The notes below the pieces were generated by a model. That model ran no database searches, had not been told where the DNA came from, and saw nothing but the letters and a program-made list of their open reading frames with translations. Both the position numbers and the translations under genes were made by a program. Below, piece by piece: positions 51,649 through 60,600 of a stretch of 64,000 nucleotides of DNA (position 1 is its first letter; each line of letters starts with the position of its first letter). The DNA is from Neisseria sp. DTU_2020_1000833_1_SI_GRL_NUU_006 (lineage in GTDB: Bacteria; Pseudomonadota; Gammaproteobacteria; Burkholderiales; Neisseriaceae): positions 2,418,001 through 2,482,000 of the forward strand of contig CP135593.1 in NCBI GenBank assembly GCA_032388755.1, written 5' to 3'.

Positions 51649-51714
51649 TTTTCAGACGACCTGAAAACGCAGCCGCATCATGCGAATAAGGGCTTTCTTA
51701 GGTCGTCTGAAAAC
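51649..51714. repeat. Wide facing DUS pair
   Basis: TTTTCAGACGACCTGAAAA lies near the left and AGGTCGTCTGAAAA near the right, about 35 bases apart. It separates the dehydrogenase gene from the flippase gene. A strong stem is doubtful. Confidence 0.5.
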
Positions 51715-51784
51715 AAACGGACTAAGAAAGCCGACTGCCTGCCGAGAGCTGTCGGCAAGCAGTCCGCCTCAATCATCAAAGGTG

Positions 51785-53092
51785 TTACGCTTTCACGACT
51801 TTCGGGTTTTTCGCAGGGAACTTGCCGCGCGTATCGACAATCAGTTTGGCGTGTTCGGCAATCATGTCGTAGTCAAACTTGTCATGGTCGGTCGTCAGCA
51901 CCACGCAGTCGTATTTCGCTATGGTTTCCGGCGTCAGCGGCTCGCTCTTCAGGTCGAAGTAGTGGTGGCCGGGGATGTACGGGAACTCAAGCACGTGCGG
52001 GTCGGAGTAGGAAATGTTTGCCCCCAATTTGTGCAGGCGGTCCATCACTTCCACAGACGGGCTTTCGCGCATGTCGTCCACATTTTTCTTGTAGGCGATA
52101 CCCAAAACCAAGATTTTGCTGTCTTTGATGGAACGGTTGTGTTCGTTCAAAGCCAGTCCCACTTTGCCGATAACGTAGTCGGGCATGTGGGAGTTCACTT
52201 CGCCTGCCAACTCGATGAAGCGGGTGTTCACGCCGTATTCGCGCGCTTTCCAAGTCAGGTAGAACGGGTCGATGGGGATGCAGTGTCCGCCCAAGCCCGG
52301 ACCGGGATAGTAGGCGACGAAGCCGAACGGTTTGGTTGCCGCGGCGGCGATGACTTCGTGAATATCGACATCCATTTTGTCGGCGACGATTTTCATCTCG
52401 TTCACCAAACCGATGTTCACGGCGCGGTGGATGTTTTCCAGAAGCTTGGTCAGCTCGGCGGCTTTGGTGGAGCTTACCGGTACGACTTTGTCGATGGCAG
52501 GCTGATACAGCGCGATACCGACTTCCAGACAAGCAGGGGTATGGCCGCCGATGACTTTCGGGATGGTGCGGGTTTCAAAATTCGGGTTACCCGGGTCTTC
52601 GCGTTCCGGAGAGTAAACCAAGAACACGTCTTTGCCGACTTTCAGACCGCCTTCTTCAACGCGCGGCAGCAATTCTTCTTCGGTCGTACCGGGGTAGGTA
52701 GTAGATTCCAAAGACAGCACTTGACCGGCGCGCAGGTAAGGTTTCACCGCGTCGGTGGTGTCGATAACGAAGCTCATGTCCGGCTCGCGGTATTTGTTCA
52801 ACGGAGTCGGTACGCACAAAATCACGGCTTCCACTTCGCCGATGCGGGAGAAGTCGGTGGTGGCTTCAAACAGGCTGTTTGAAGCGGCGGCGATTTTCTC
52901 GGCAGGAATATGCTCGATGTAGGTTTCGCCTTTGTTGAGTTTGTCGACTTTGGTTTTGTCGATGTCGAAGCCCAAAACCTGATAACCGATGTCCACATAG
53001 CGGAGCATCAGAGGCAGGCCGACGTAGCCCAAGCCGACGATACCGATTTTGGCGGTTTTATCTGCAAATTTCTGAATGGTGGTATTTTTCAT
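51785..53092 (-). CDS. UDP-GlcNAc 6-dehydrogenase (WbpA-type nucleotide sugar dehydrogenase)
   Basis: A 435 aa NAD-dependent enzyme that oxidises C6 of a UDP-sugar twice to the uronate. GIVGLGYVGLPLMLRYVDIG (about 17-36) binds NAD, and the catalytic Cys is in GPGLGGHCIPIDPFYL. VYSPEREDPGN and GIAYKKNVDDMRESPSVEV are typical of WbpA/TviB-type UDP-N-acetyl-glucosamine dehydrogenases rather than UDP-glucose ones. The start at 53092 gives MKNTTIQKF; four extra residues upstream are unlikely. It is first in the minus-strand glycan locus, behind an AT-rich leader with a 24-bp palindrome. Confidence 0.88.
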   Translation of the reverse strand: MKNTTIQKFADKTAKIGIVGLGYVGLPLMLRYVDIGYQVLGFDIDKTKVDKLNKGETYIEHIPAEKIAAASNSLFEATTDFSRIGEVEAVILCVPTPLNKYREPDMSFVIDTTDAVKPYLRAGQVLSLESTTYPGTTEEELLPRVEEGGLKVGKDVFLVYSPEREDPGNPNFETRTIPKVIGGHTPACLEVGIALYQPAIDKVVPVSSTKAAELTKLLENIHRAVNIGLVNEMKIVADKMDVDIHEVIAAAATKPFGFVAYYPGPGLGGHCIPIDPFYLTWKAREYGVNTRFIELAGEVNSHMPDYVIGKVGLALNEHNRSIKDSKILVLGIAYKKNVDDMRESPSVEVMDRLHKLGANISYSDPHVLEFPYIPGHHYFDLKSEPLTPETIAKYDCVVLTTDHDKFDYDMIAEHAKLIVDTRGKFPAKNPKVVKA

Positions 53093-53455
53093 GATAGGTC
53101 TCATGTGATGGAAAACAAACCGACGCGACCATGTCGGACTCGCGCCGTGCCTGCCTGTGGAGGCATTCAGGGAAAGAGGAGGAGTTGTTCGCAGGTTTAG
53201 AGTAAAAGGGGAAAAAAAAGTTTTACGCCTTATATAAAAACGGCGCGAACAAAAAATGCAGTATTATAATATATGCATATATTATAAAACAATGATGACG
53301 GAAAGAAAGAAATCTTGTTGTTTTTAATGTATATTATTTCGTTAGTTACAAAAATTTGCATTGTAAATACAAATGATTTGCCGATTGTAAATTCCAAAAT
53401 ATTTTCGTAAATTAACCAAGGTTAAGATTTTTGTAAAACCGGACGTAAAATTATA
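53093..53455. promoter_or_regulatory. AT-rich leader upstream of the glycan locus
   Basis: No gene. Very AT-rich between 53200 and 53450. Contains the 24-bp palindrome (53264-53287) and a direct repeat ATTGTAAAT at about 53360 and 53384. The promoter of the dehydrogenase gene must be here, and TATAAT occurs on both strands inside the palindrome. Confidence 0.55.
53264..53287. promoter_or_regulatory. Perfect 24-bp AT-rich palindrome
   Basis: The left arm TTATAATATATG (53264-53275) is the exact reverse complement of CATATATTATAA (53276-53287). It could be an operator or a cruciform site overlapping the promoter of the glycan locus. Confidence 0.6.
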
Positions 53456-53501
53456 AAGGTCGTCTGAAAACCTTAAAAATTGGGTTTTCTGACGACCTTT
53501 G
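53456..53501. terminator. DUS terminator with one changed base
   Basis: AAAGGTCGTCTGAAAACC pairs with GGGTTTTCTGACGACCTTT; the right arm has TCTGACG for TCAGACG, leaving one mismatch. It closes the NTF2-like gene. Confidence 0.75.
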
Positions 53502-53530
53502 CACATTTGGCCGTATCGCTTCAAGGCATT

Positions 53531-54016
53531 TTAAAACATAGAATGCCCGCCCACTGTTTTTTCCGGTACGGATTGAATCACGTCCCAATGTTCGACGATT
53601 TTACCGTTGCGGTCGAAGCGGAAAATATCGACGACCGCTTCGCCCCGGTCTTGGGCGGAGGTTTGGCTGAAGACGTGCATGAACACCAAATCGCCTTCCG
53701 CCGCGATACGTTTCACTTCGGCGCGCGAGCCGGGATTTTCTTTCAAAAACGGGGCGAAGGCGTCAATAAAGGCTTGTCCGCCGTCGGCAACGGTCGGATT
53801 GTGCTGGATGTAGGTTTTGCCGACATATTTGCTGACGGCTTCTTGCAGTTTGTGTTGGTTGAATGCGAGGTCGTAGAAGGCAAGGGCGTTGGCTTTGTTG
53901 CGTGCCTCTTGGGTTTGCGCGGCTTTGGTATGTACGGGTTTGGCTTGGGAAGCGGCGTATGCGGCGGTCGATGAGAGAGCTGCTGCGGTCAGTAAGACGG
54001 CGATGATTTTTTTTAT
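53531..54016 (-). CDS. Secreted NTF2/SnoaL-like protein with ATA start
   Basis: The coding frame continues upstream of any ATG and reads KKIIAVLLTAAALSSTAAYA, a normal signal peptide, then a SnoaL-like domain (NALAFYDLAFNQHKLQEAV, YIQHNPTVADGG, DIFRFDRNGKIVEHWDVIQ). The only codon at the right place is ATA (bases 54016-54014 read on minus), 8 bases after AAGGAAATC-type ribosome site. This gives 161 aa. An ATG-initiated product would begin far inside the domain. Either ATA is used as a rare start, or a G-to-A change has damaged the gene. NTF2-like secreted proteins bind small ligands; no function is known here. Confidence 0.6.
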   Translation of the reverse strand: MKKIIAVLLTAAALSSTAAYAASQAKPVHTKAAQTQEARNKANALAFYDLAFNQHKLQEAVSKYVGKTYIQHNPTVADGGQAFIDAFAPFLKENPGSRAEVKRIAAEGDLVFMHVFSQTSAQDRGEAVVDIFRFDRNGKIVEHWDVIQSVPEKTVGGHSMF

Positions 54017-54047
54017 TTTTCGATTTCCTTTTGGTTTGGGGGAGGGA

Positions 54048-54093
54048 AAGGTCGTCTGAAAACTTGATTTTTAAGGTTTTCAGACGACCTTTG
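54048..54093. terminator. DUS terminator
   Basis: AAGGTCGTCTGAAAACTT and AGGTTTTCAGACGACCTT with a short AT-rich loop, between two minus-strand genes. It ends the SDR gene. Confidence 0.8.
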
Positions 54094-54106
54094 CTCTAGA
54101 CAGCGG

Positions 54107-54763
54107 TTAAGCGGCGGCAACGGTAAAGCGTTCAAACAATTGCGTTTTGTTTTCCGCGTCGTCGGCGATGGCGACCGCCAGATCCGCTACGCTGATGCCT
54201 GCCGGAATTTCACCGTCCATCAGCAAATCGTCTTTGCCCAAGCGGTATTTGCCGGTTTTGTCTTCGCCGAACCCGCCGTCCGCGCCCAGTCGTGCCGGAG
54301 GGGAAACGAAAGACCAGTTCACATCGCGGCGCGGCAGGAGTGCGGTCAAGAGATGGCGTGCGGCATTGGCGCCGTCGTAAATGGCTTTGGGGAAGTCGGG
54401 CGTATCGACAACTTGCAAATCAGGCGCGACATACAGGCTGCCCGCGCCGCCGACGATTAAGAGATACGGCACTTGCGCCGCTTTTGCCGCTTCGACGATG
54501 CTGTTTGCGCCGCGTGTAAAATCCGCGCCGATATTGGGATTGGTCCAGCCGGGATTGAACGCGCTGACCACAGCGTCAAAGCCTGCCAGCTTGTCGGCGA
54601 AATCTGCCGCGTTCACGTCTGCGGAGACGGCGGCAACATTTTGCGCTTGGAACACTTTATCCGTATTGCGCGCGAAAGCGGTCACTTCATGCCCGCGACC
54701 TGCCAATTCTTGAACCACTGCGTTGCCGACATAACCTGTTGCACCGATGACTGCGATTTTCAT
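54107..54763 (-). CDS. NAD(P)-dependent epimerase/reductase-like protein
   Basis: A 218 aa atypical SDR. MKIAVIGATGYVGNAVVQEL (1-20) is the nucleotide-binding start, with TAFARN next for the cofactor phosphate and PYLLIVGGAGSLYVAP in mid-protein. It resembles the YwnB/biliverdin-reductase-B-like group and probably reduces a small quinone or aldehyde. The start at 54763 has AAGGAGTC upstream. It is divergent from a LysR gene that likely controls it. Confidence 0.88.
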   Translation of the reverse strand: MKIAVIGATGYVGNAVVQELAGRGHEVTAFARNTDKVFQAQNVAAVSADVNAADFADKLAGFDAVVSAFNPGWTNPNIGADFTRGANSIVEAAKAAQVPYLLIVGGAGSLYVAPDLQVVDTPDFPKAIYDGANAARHLLTALLPRRDVNWSFVSPPARLGADGGFGEDKTGKYRLGKDDLLMDGEIPAGISVADLAVAIADDAENKTQLFERFTVAAA

Positions 54764-54850
54764 GTTTGACTCCTTGTTAGGATATGATTGATTAGATGAA
54801 CGCATTGTAAGGTCGTCTGAAACGCTTGATAATCCCCGTTTTGCTGTTAT

Positions 54851-54875
54851 GATTGTGAAGTTAAACTAAACAATC
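54851..54875. promoter_or_regulatory. 25-bp dyad, LysR operator candidate
   Basis: GATTGT (54851-54856) and ACAATC (54870-54875) are exact inverted arms around a central AGTT-A-AACT dyad. It lies between the divergent SDR and lysR genes. Confidence 0.6.
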
Positions 54876-54883
54876 AAAATAGA

Positions 54884-54935
54884 AGGCCGTCTGAAAGCGT
54901 TTGGACTTCGTTAAAACCAAACTTTCAGACGGCCT
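54884..54935. terminator. AG-dialect DUS inverted pair before lysR
   Basis: AGGCCGTCTGAAAG and CTTTCAGACGGCCT flank about 24 bases. Both arms are AGGCCGTCTGAA-type. It sits between the dyad and the lysR start, so it may attenuate lysR. Confidence 0.65.
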
Positions 54936-54947
54936 CATCATAGAAGA

Positions 54948-55838
54948 ATGCAAGACATCAAACCCCTGCTCGTTTTCGCCGCCGTCCTCGAACACGGCAG
55001 TATGAACGCCGCTGCTGCCGCTCTGGGCATGACCCCGTCTGCCGTCAGCCAGCACATCAACCGCCTCGAAACCCTGCACGGCATCAAGCTGTTAAACCGC
55101 AGCACGCGCAGCCTTTCGCCGACCGATGCCGGCCGCGCTTTGGGCGAATACTGCCGCCGCCTCGCCGCCACCCTTACCGATACGCGTACCGTTATCGACA
55201 ATCTGAAAACCGAACCCGTCGGCGAATTGCGTATCTCCCTAACATCCAGCGTTATCAGTTCCCGCGCTTTTCAGACGGCGTTTGCAAGATTGCAAACCGA
55301 GTTTCCCAAAATCCGCCCCGTCCTCAATTTCAGCGATACCTTGGACGACCTGCAACACAATCAGACCGACATCGCCATACGCGGCGGCGACCGCGCTTTG
55401 GATGATCCCAACCTTGTCGCGCGCCATCTCGTTACTTGGCCGTACACCATTTGCGCCGCGCCCGATTATCTCGACCGCCATCCGCCCATCACCCATCCCT
55501 CGCAGCTTCACGCCCACCGCTGGCTGCACTTCCTGCCCGTGCGCACGACCTTGCAACACGGCGGCGAAAGCTATTTCCTCGACATCGCCGACAGCATTGC
55601 CTGCACGCATCTTGCCGCCGTGCGCAGCCTGACCGAAAGCGGTTTCGGTTTGTCTTTGCAAGTGGGCGGCGAAGTTCGGGAAAAAATCGCCCAAGGTCGT
55701 CTGAAAACCGTTTTGCCCGAATGGACGCTGCCGCCGGTCAGCCTCTATTTGGTGACGCCTTATCGCGTCCAGTCCGCCAAAACCGAAGCCGCCGTCCGTA
55801 TCTTCACGGAAAGTTTCGCCAAGGAAGCAGACGCATGA
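54948..55838 (+). CDS. LysR family regulator (divergent from the SDR gene)
   Basis: A 296 aa LysR-type regulator. HTH: FAAVLEHGSMNAAAAALGMTPSAVSQHINRLE (10-41). The effector domain begins near 92 (GELRISLTSSV). It belongs to the CrgA/YafC-like subgroup usually found beside an oxidoreductase. QGRLKTVLP near 250 is encoded by an uptake sequence. Its stop overlaps the ATG of the GIY-YIG gene, so the two are coupled. Confidence 0.92.
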   Translation: MQDIKPLLVFAAVLEHGSMNAAAAALGMTPSAVSQHINRLETLHGIKLLNRSTRSLSPTDAGRALGEYCRRLAATLTDTRTVIDNLKTEPVGELRISLTSSVISSRAFQTAFARLQTEFPKIRPVLNFSDTLDDLQHNQTDIAIRGGDRALDDPNLVARHLVTWPYTICAAPDYLDRHPPITHPSQLHAHRWLHFLPVRTTLQHGGESYFLDIADSIACTHLAAVRSLTESGFGLSLQVGGEVREKIAQGRLKTVLPEWTLPPVSLYLVTPYRVQSAKTEAAVRIFTESFAKEADA

Positions 55839-56113
55839 ACGCGGAAAATTGGTGCGTTTACCTGATTCTGTGTGAAAACGGCGCGCTTTACTGCGGCATC
55901 AGCAACCGCCCGCAAGAGCGGTTCGCTGCCCACCTCGCCGGCAAAGGCGCGAAATATACGCGGCTGAACAAACCGACGGCGATGCGTATCGTTTCAGACG
56001 ACCTCTCCAAAAGCGAGGCGCTGAAACAGGAAATCGCCATCAAAAAACTGACGGCAGGGAAGAAGCGGGAATTGTGGGAAGCGGTGGCGGGAAATATTTT
56101 CCCTATCCAATAG
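55835..56113 (+). CDS. GIY-YIG nuclease superfamily protein (UPF0213)
   Basis: A 92 aa single-domain protein. WCVYLILCENGALYCGISN (6-24) is the GIY-YIG motif with both conserved tyrosine positions, then PQERFAAHLAGKGAKYTR with the catalytic-type Arg and His, and LKQEIAIKKLTAGKKREL. This is the YhbQ/UPF0213 type, of unclear nuclease activity. ATGA overlap with the lysR stop. VSDDLSKS comes from a reversed uptake sequence inside the gene. It ends 28 bases before a DUS terminator. Confidence 0.9.
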   Translation: MNAENWCVYLILCENGALYCGISNRPQERFAAHLAGKGAKYTRLNKPTAMRIVSDDLSKSEALKQEIAIKKLTAGKKRELWEAVAGNIFPIQ

Positions 56114-56141
56114 CATGGATATTTCCGGCAGTTGTGTGATA

Positions 56142-56177
56142 AAAGGTCGTCTGAAAAACAGAGTTCAGACGACCTTG
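56142..56177 (+). terminator. DUS terminator
   Basis: AAAGGTCGTCTGAA and TTCAGACGACCTT with a 9-base loop; the T run is short. Confidence 0.75.
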
Positions 56178-56280
56178 ATTTTCTGTAAGCCGTCGAATTT
56201 AACATTCCTGAAAGATAAGTTGAAATTCCCTAACCGGCAGCATAGTATAATGCCCGCTTTCCGCAAATCTTGAGGCCGCC

Positions 56281-56901
56281 ATGAAACCGATACCCTATAT
56301 CCTTGCGGCTGCGCTCTGCCTCAGCAGCTCAGCCGTATCCGCAAATCCCGTTACCTATATCTGCAAAACCGCAAACGGCATCGTCTTTACCAACCAGAAA
56401 ACCGGTGCCGAATGTACCGTGTCCCATGTTGACGGCAGCGCGACCGTCAGCAGCGAAGAAGCCGACAGCGCCGTTCCCGAAACGGTCAACCTGAAAGAAG
56501 CCATCGGTCAGGCAGCCCCCGAAATCGACGACATCAAAATCCTTCCGCGTCCGGCAGTAAGCAGCGTAACCAACACCGCAGAAGCCGCCAATCCCCGCCT
56601 GGATGTGAGACTGCGCAACCAGCCGGATGCCAAAGCCGCCAAAGCGCGTACCGCAGAGATGAACCGCAAAGCCAAAATCCTTCCTGCGCCCGTTGTATCC
56701 GCACCTGCGAAGCCACAAATGTCGCGTAAGCAAATCCTTCAAAAAGAAGTCCGCAACGAACAGGCCGCACTCGCCCGCGCCCAATCCCAACTTGCCGCCG
56801 CCCGCCGTCAGGGGGATCAGGCAAAAATCAACCGCCTGACCCGTGATGTCAGCGACAGGCAGGCAAGCATCCGCGCCATGCAGAACGAAATGGGGCGTTG
56901 A
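56281..56901 (+). CDS. Secreted DUF4124-like protein with coiled coil
   Basis: A 206 aa exported protein. Signal peptide MKPIPYILAAALCLSSSAVSA, mature NPVTYICKTANGIVFTNQKT with two cysteines (28 and 45) that can pair, as in the DUF4124 N-terminal fold. A Pro/Ala-rich linker follows, and a C-terminal helix (about 148-203, EVRNEQAALARAQSQLAAARR) is likely coiled coil. The family is known only as a periplasmic hypothetical protein. Preceded by TTGAGGCCGCC. Monocistronic with its own terminator. Confidence 0.75.
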   Translation: MKPIPYILAAALCLSSSAVSANPVTYICKTANGIVFTNQKTGAECTVSHVDGSATVSSEEADSAVPETVNLKEAIGQAAPEIDDIKILPRPAVSSVTNTAEAANPRLDVRLRNQPDAKAAKARTAEMNRKAKILPAPVVSAPAKPQMSRKQILQKEVRNEQAALARAQSQLAAARRQGDQAKINRLTRDVSDRQASIRAMQNEMGR

Positions 56902-56936
56902 TTCTTTTTTATAGCTTTATTGCAATCCACCTTCAA

Positions 56937-56990
56937 AAGGTCGTCTGAAAAGTAGCGGAACCCGCTATGGATATTTCAGACGACCTTTTT
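56937..56990 (+). terminator. DUS terminator
   Basis: AAAGGTCGTCTGAAA and TTTCAGACGACCTTT with an internal AGCGG/CCGCT stem in the loop, then Ts. Confidence 0.85.
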
Positions 56991-57036
56991 GCGTTGTTTT
57001 CCCATGTTTGCTAGCGAGAGTTTGAAAGATCGGAAT

Positions 57037-57057
57037 GTAGCGTGGGCTATGCCCACG
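57037..57057. repeat. Dispersed GTAGCGTGGGC-GCCCACG repeat
   Basis: GTAGCGTGGGCTATGCCCACG differs by one base from the copies at 15340 and 15411. Self-complementary stem CGTGGGC/GCCCACG. Confidence 0.65.
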
Positions 57058-57648
57058 AGTGCAGTTGGCGGGAGTCATGGCAGAGGAAAAGTTGTGTTTC
57101 CCTGACTTGGCAAGCTTCTGCTGCCAATTCTTTTCCTTGCGATAGAAGACGGTAAGCGCAAGATGAAGGATTAATTCTACAAATCAATACCGTTGCGACG
57201 GCGTCTCAAATTTTCTTTCTGTATTTTCATTCAAATATAAATATCGTCTTAAACGACATATCCATAAATGCAATATGAGAGTTTGGCATGAGAATTGCAG
57301 GGTTTAGACATAGTTCCACTTTTAAAAGTAAATATACGTTAAAAAATAAAAGAAACTTAAAGATTATCGGAGCTTATTTTGTATGAGCGGTGATTTGATG
57401 AAGTTTCTACACTATATCTACTGATATAGATATGTTCTAAAAATTGTATCTAAGTGACAATTAACGTCAGCTTGATTGGTTTTCAATAATATATAAACAA
57501 AATAAATGAATGCCTGTCTCATAAAATCCGCGTGTGCCTGAAGAAGAAGATCCGGCGGCGGGGCAGTGCGGGGAGTACGTCTTGTTTTGATTGTATATGC
57601 CTGAATCCAATCCGATATTTTTAATAAATCCAACCAAGAGAGATTGTT

Positions 57649-60600
57649 ATGAATAAGATTTTCAAAGTTGTATGGAACCGTACCATCGGCTCTTTCGTCG
57701 TTACTTCCGAATTGGCGAAGGGACGTGTCAAATCAAGCAGCGAAGGTGCTGAAGGGGATGTGCGCGCCTCAGAGGAAGGTCGTCTGAAAACCTTATTCAG
57801 ACTGACGGCGTTGAGCGCGGCATTATTGGGATTTTCCGAAGTGGCTTGGGCTGAGATTCCAGAAAAACCTGCAACAGGTGGGGCGACATTTGCCATCGGT
57901 AATGGTTCGACTTCAGCAAATGGAACGGGGGCTCTTGCTATTGGTAACAATGCACAAGCTAAAACTAATGGAGCTTTGGCAATCGGTCCGAATTCAACTA
58001 ATACGACTATTGCGAATGGTAATAATGCTATTGCAATCGGTGTTAATCTTCAGACAACTGGACAAAAGGCGATAGGGATTGGTACGGATACTACTGTTAA
58101 TGGAACAGGTGCTATTGCGATTGGTAACAATGATTCGAATAGGATGACGAATCAAGGTGTTAACGGGAATGGTGCCATCGGTGTGGGTAGTAATTTAACA
58201 GCGCGTGGTAACAATGCAATTGCTGTGGGTACGGAATCTCAGGCAACGGCAAACCATGCGATTGCTATCGGTACTGGTACGCGAGCAACGGGAGAAGATT
58301 CTATCGCTATTGGTAGGTCTGAAGGCATCAAGTGGACGCGAGCAGACAATAAGCAAAGTGTAGCTATCGGTTGGACGGCACAAGCAACAGGTGCGACCCA
58401 AGCAGTTGCTATTGGTCCGGATGCTGTTGCCTCAGGCACGCAATCCACTTCTATCGGTAATAATACCCGCGCAACAGGGGATTCATCCATTGCCATCGGT
58501 GGCGACGATTGGAATATCGTACGGACCAAACAAGTTGCAGCAGCAGGAAATAAACTGGTCCATCAGGTATTCCAAGACTTGACCGGTATGCCAATGAAGC
58601 AACAAGGTGAGGCTTATGGCAATCCATTTAAAGGTACGACTGCCGGCGATGCCGCCGTCGCTATTGGTGTAGCCGCACTCGCTGAAGGTGCGTTATCAAC
58701 TGCTTTTGGTTCGGGGACATCTGCATCAGGCGTGGGGGCTGCTGCATTTGGTGTAGGCGCAACCGCCAGTCAGAATAAATCCGTCGCCATCGGCGCGGGT
58801 TCGCATACGCGTACCGATGCAACGGCTGTGACTGAAGCAACAGTTAATGGTGTCACTTACAGAGGTTTTGCGGGAACAGAACATATCACTACCGGCTCTC
58901 AGGTTTCTTTCGGTTCGGCAGGCTATGAGCGTCAGCTCAAGCACGTTGCGCCGGGCGCGATTACTTCAACTTCTACCGATGCGATTAACGGCAGCCAACT
59001 TTACGCTCTTCATGTAGGGGCGGGTAATATTGCCAAATCGGTCGCCGATGCATTGGGCGGTGGTGCGGCTGTCAGCAATGATCCGACAAATAATCAGGGT
59101 TCTTTCGTAACCTTACCGTCTTATGACGTGCTCAAAGGTAGCGACACACCGAATATGGCAGGTAATGGTACAGCTAACTTCAATGCAACTCCTGCTCGGA
59201 GCGTTGCTGATGCGCTGACCAATCTCAATACTTACGTCAACCAAGGCTTTGCCGTCAAAGATAATTCGGGCGCGGCGAAGGGCATTGTTTCGCCCGGCGA
59301 AAGCGTGCAGTTTGCCGACGGCAATGCAACTACCGTTACCGTTGATACCGAAGCAGACGGCAATACTAAAATCAAATACGACGTTAAGGTGGACGACAAA
59401 ACCATCAAGGTTGTTGACGGTAAGCTGACCGGTACGTCACAAACCCATTTTTACAGCGTCAAAAACGAAGATCAAACTAAAGGTAACTACAACAACGACG
59501 GTGCGACAGGCGACAACGCGCTTGCCGCAGGTGTAGATGCTTCTGCGACTGCCAATGGTACAACTGCGGTAGGTCTGAAGGCTCAGGCATCGGCTGAATC
59601 TGCCATCGCAGTCGGTAGCGAAACCAAAGCAGCGGCGAAAAATGCGGTAGTAATCGGTAACAAGGCTTCCGTCGAAGCAGCCACAGGCTCTGTTGCTAGT
59701 GTCAACGGTACGACTACGGGTGAAGGCTCGGTCGCCGTGGGTGCGGCAAGTAAAGCCAGCGGTACGAACGCGACCGCGGTCGGTCAGTCGGCGAATGCTT
59801 TTGGTCAGAATTCTTTTGCAGGCGGTCAGGCATCCAATGCATTGGGCAAATCTAGCGTAGCATTGGGCGATGGTGCAAATGCACTTAATGACTCTGCTGT
59901 GGCTTTGGGTGCTTATACCAACGCGAATAATGCAGGAGCAACGGCTGTCGGTTTCAATACCAATGCTTCGGGCTGGGCATCATTTGCAGGTGGTCATTCC
60001 GCCAAAGCCGAAGCAAGTAGCGCGGTTGCTCTCGGTCATGAGGCGCAGGCAGTAGGCGGTAAGGCAGTCGCTATTGGTAAGTCTAGCCATGCTACCAAGG
60101 AAAGTGGCATTGCGTTGGGTGATGGCGCGAAGGCTGCCGAAGTGAATGCTATTGCTATCGGTTCGGGCAATAATGCTTGGAAAGAAGATTCTATCGCGTT
60201 AGGGCGTTTAGCCAATGCAGACGGCGAGGCTTCTTTGGCGCTTGGTTTGAACAGCCATACACGTTTGGAAAACGCTATCGCTTTAGGTAATGGTGCAAAC
60301 GCTGATCATAGCAATAGCATCGCCATCGGTAAATCCAGTCATGTAGTTGCATCCGCGGGAGTTGCTATCGGTAATGATGCACAGGCTTTGAAATATAGCT
60401 CCGTTGTTATCGGTGATCAGGCTCAATCCAATAACTCGCGCTCTGTTGTCATCGGCTATAACGCTTCTGCAACCAATCCTGCAATGTCTGCATCCGGACA
60501 AGATTACAATCAAACCGTTGCTATCGGTTCATATGCCAATGCATGGGGTGATCAATCTACTGCCATTGGTAACAATGTAAAAGCACAAGGCAATTCTTCT

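Larger units (their letters stand above)
56902..57648. other. Long upstream region of the autotransporter
   Basis: This 747 bp stretch has a DUS terminator (56937-56990), one CGTGGGC repeat (57037-57057) and then about 450 bp of AT-rich sequence without a convincing ORF. The autotransporter promoter is somewhere here. No homopolymer or tandem repeat suited to phase variation is evident. Confidence 0.6.
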
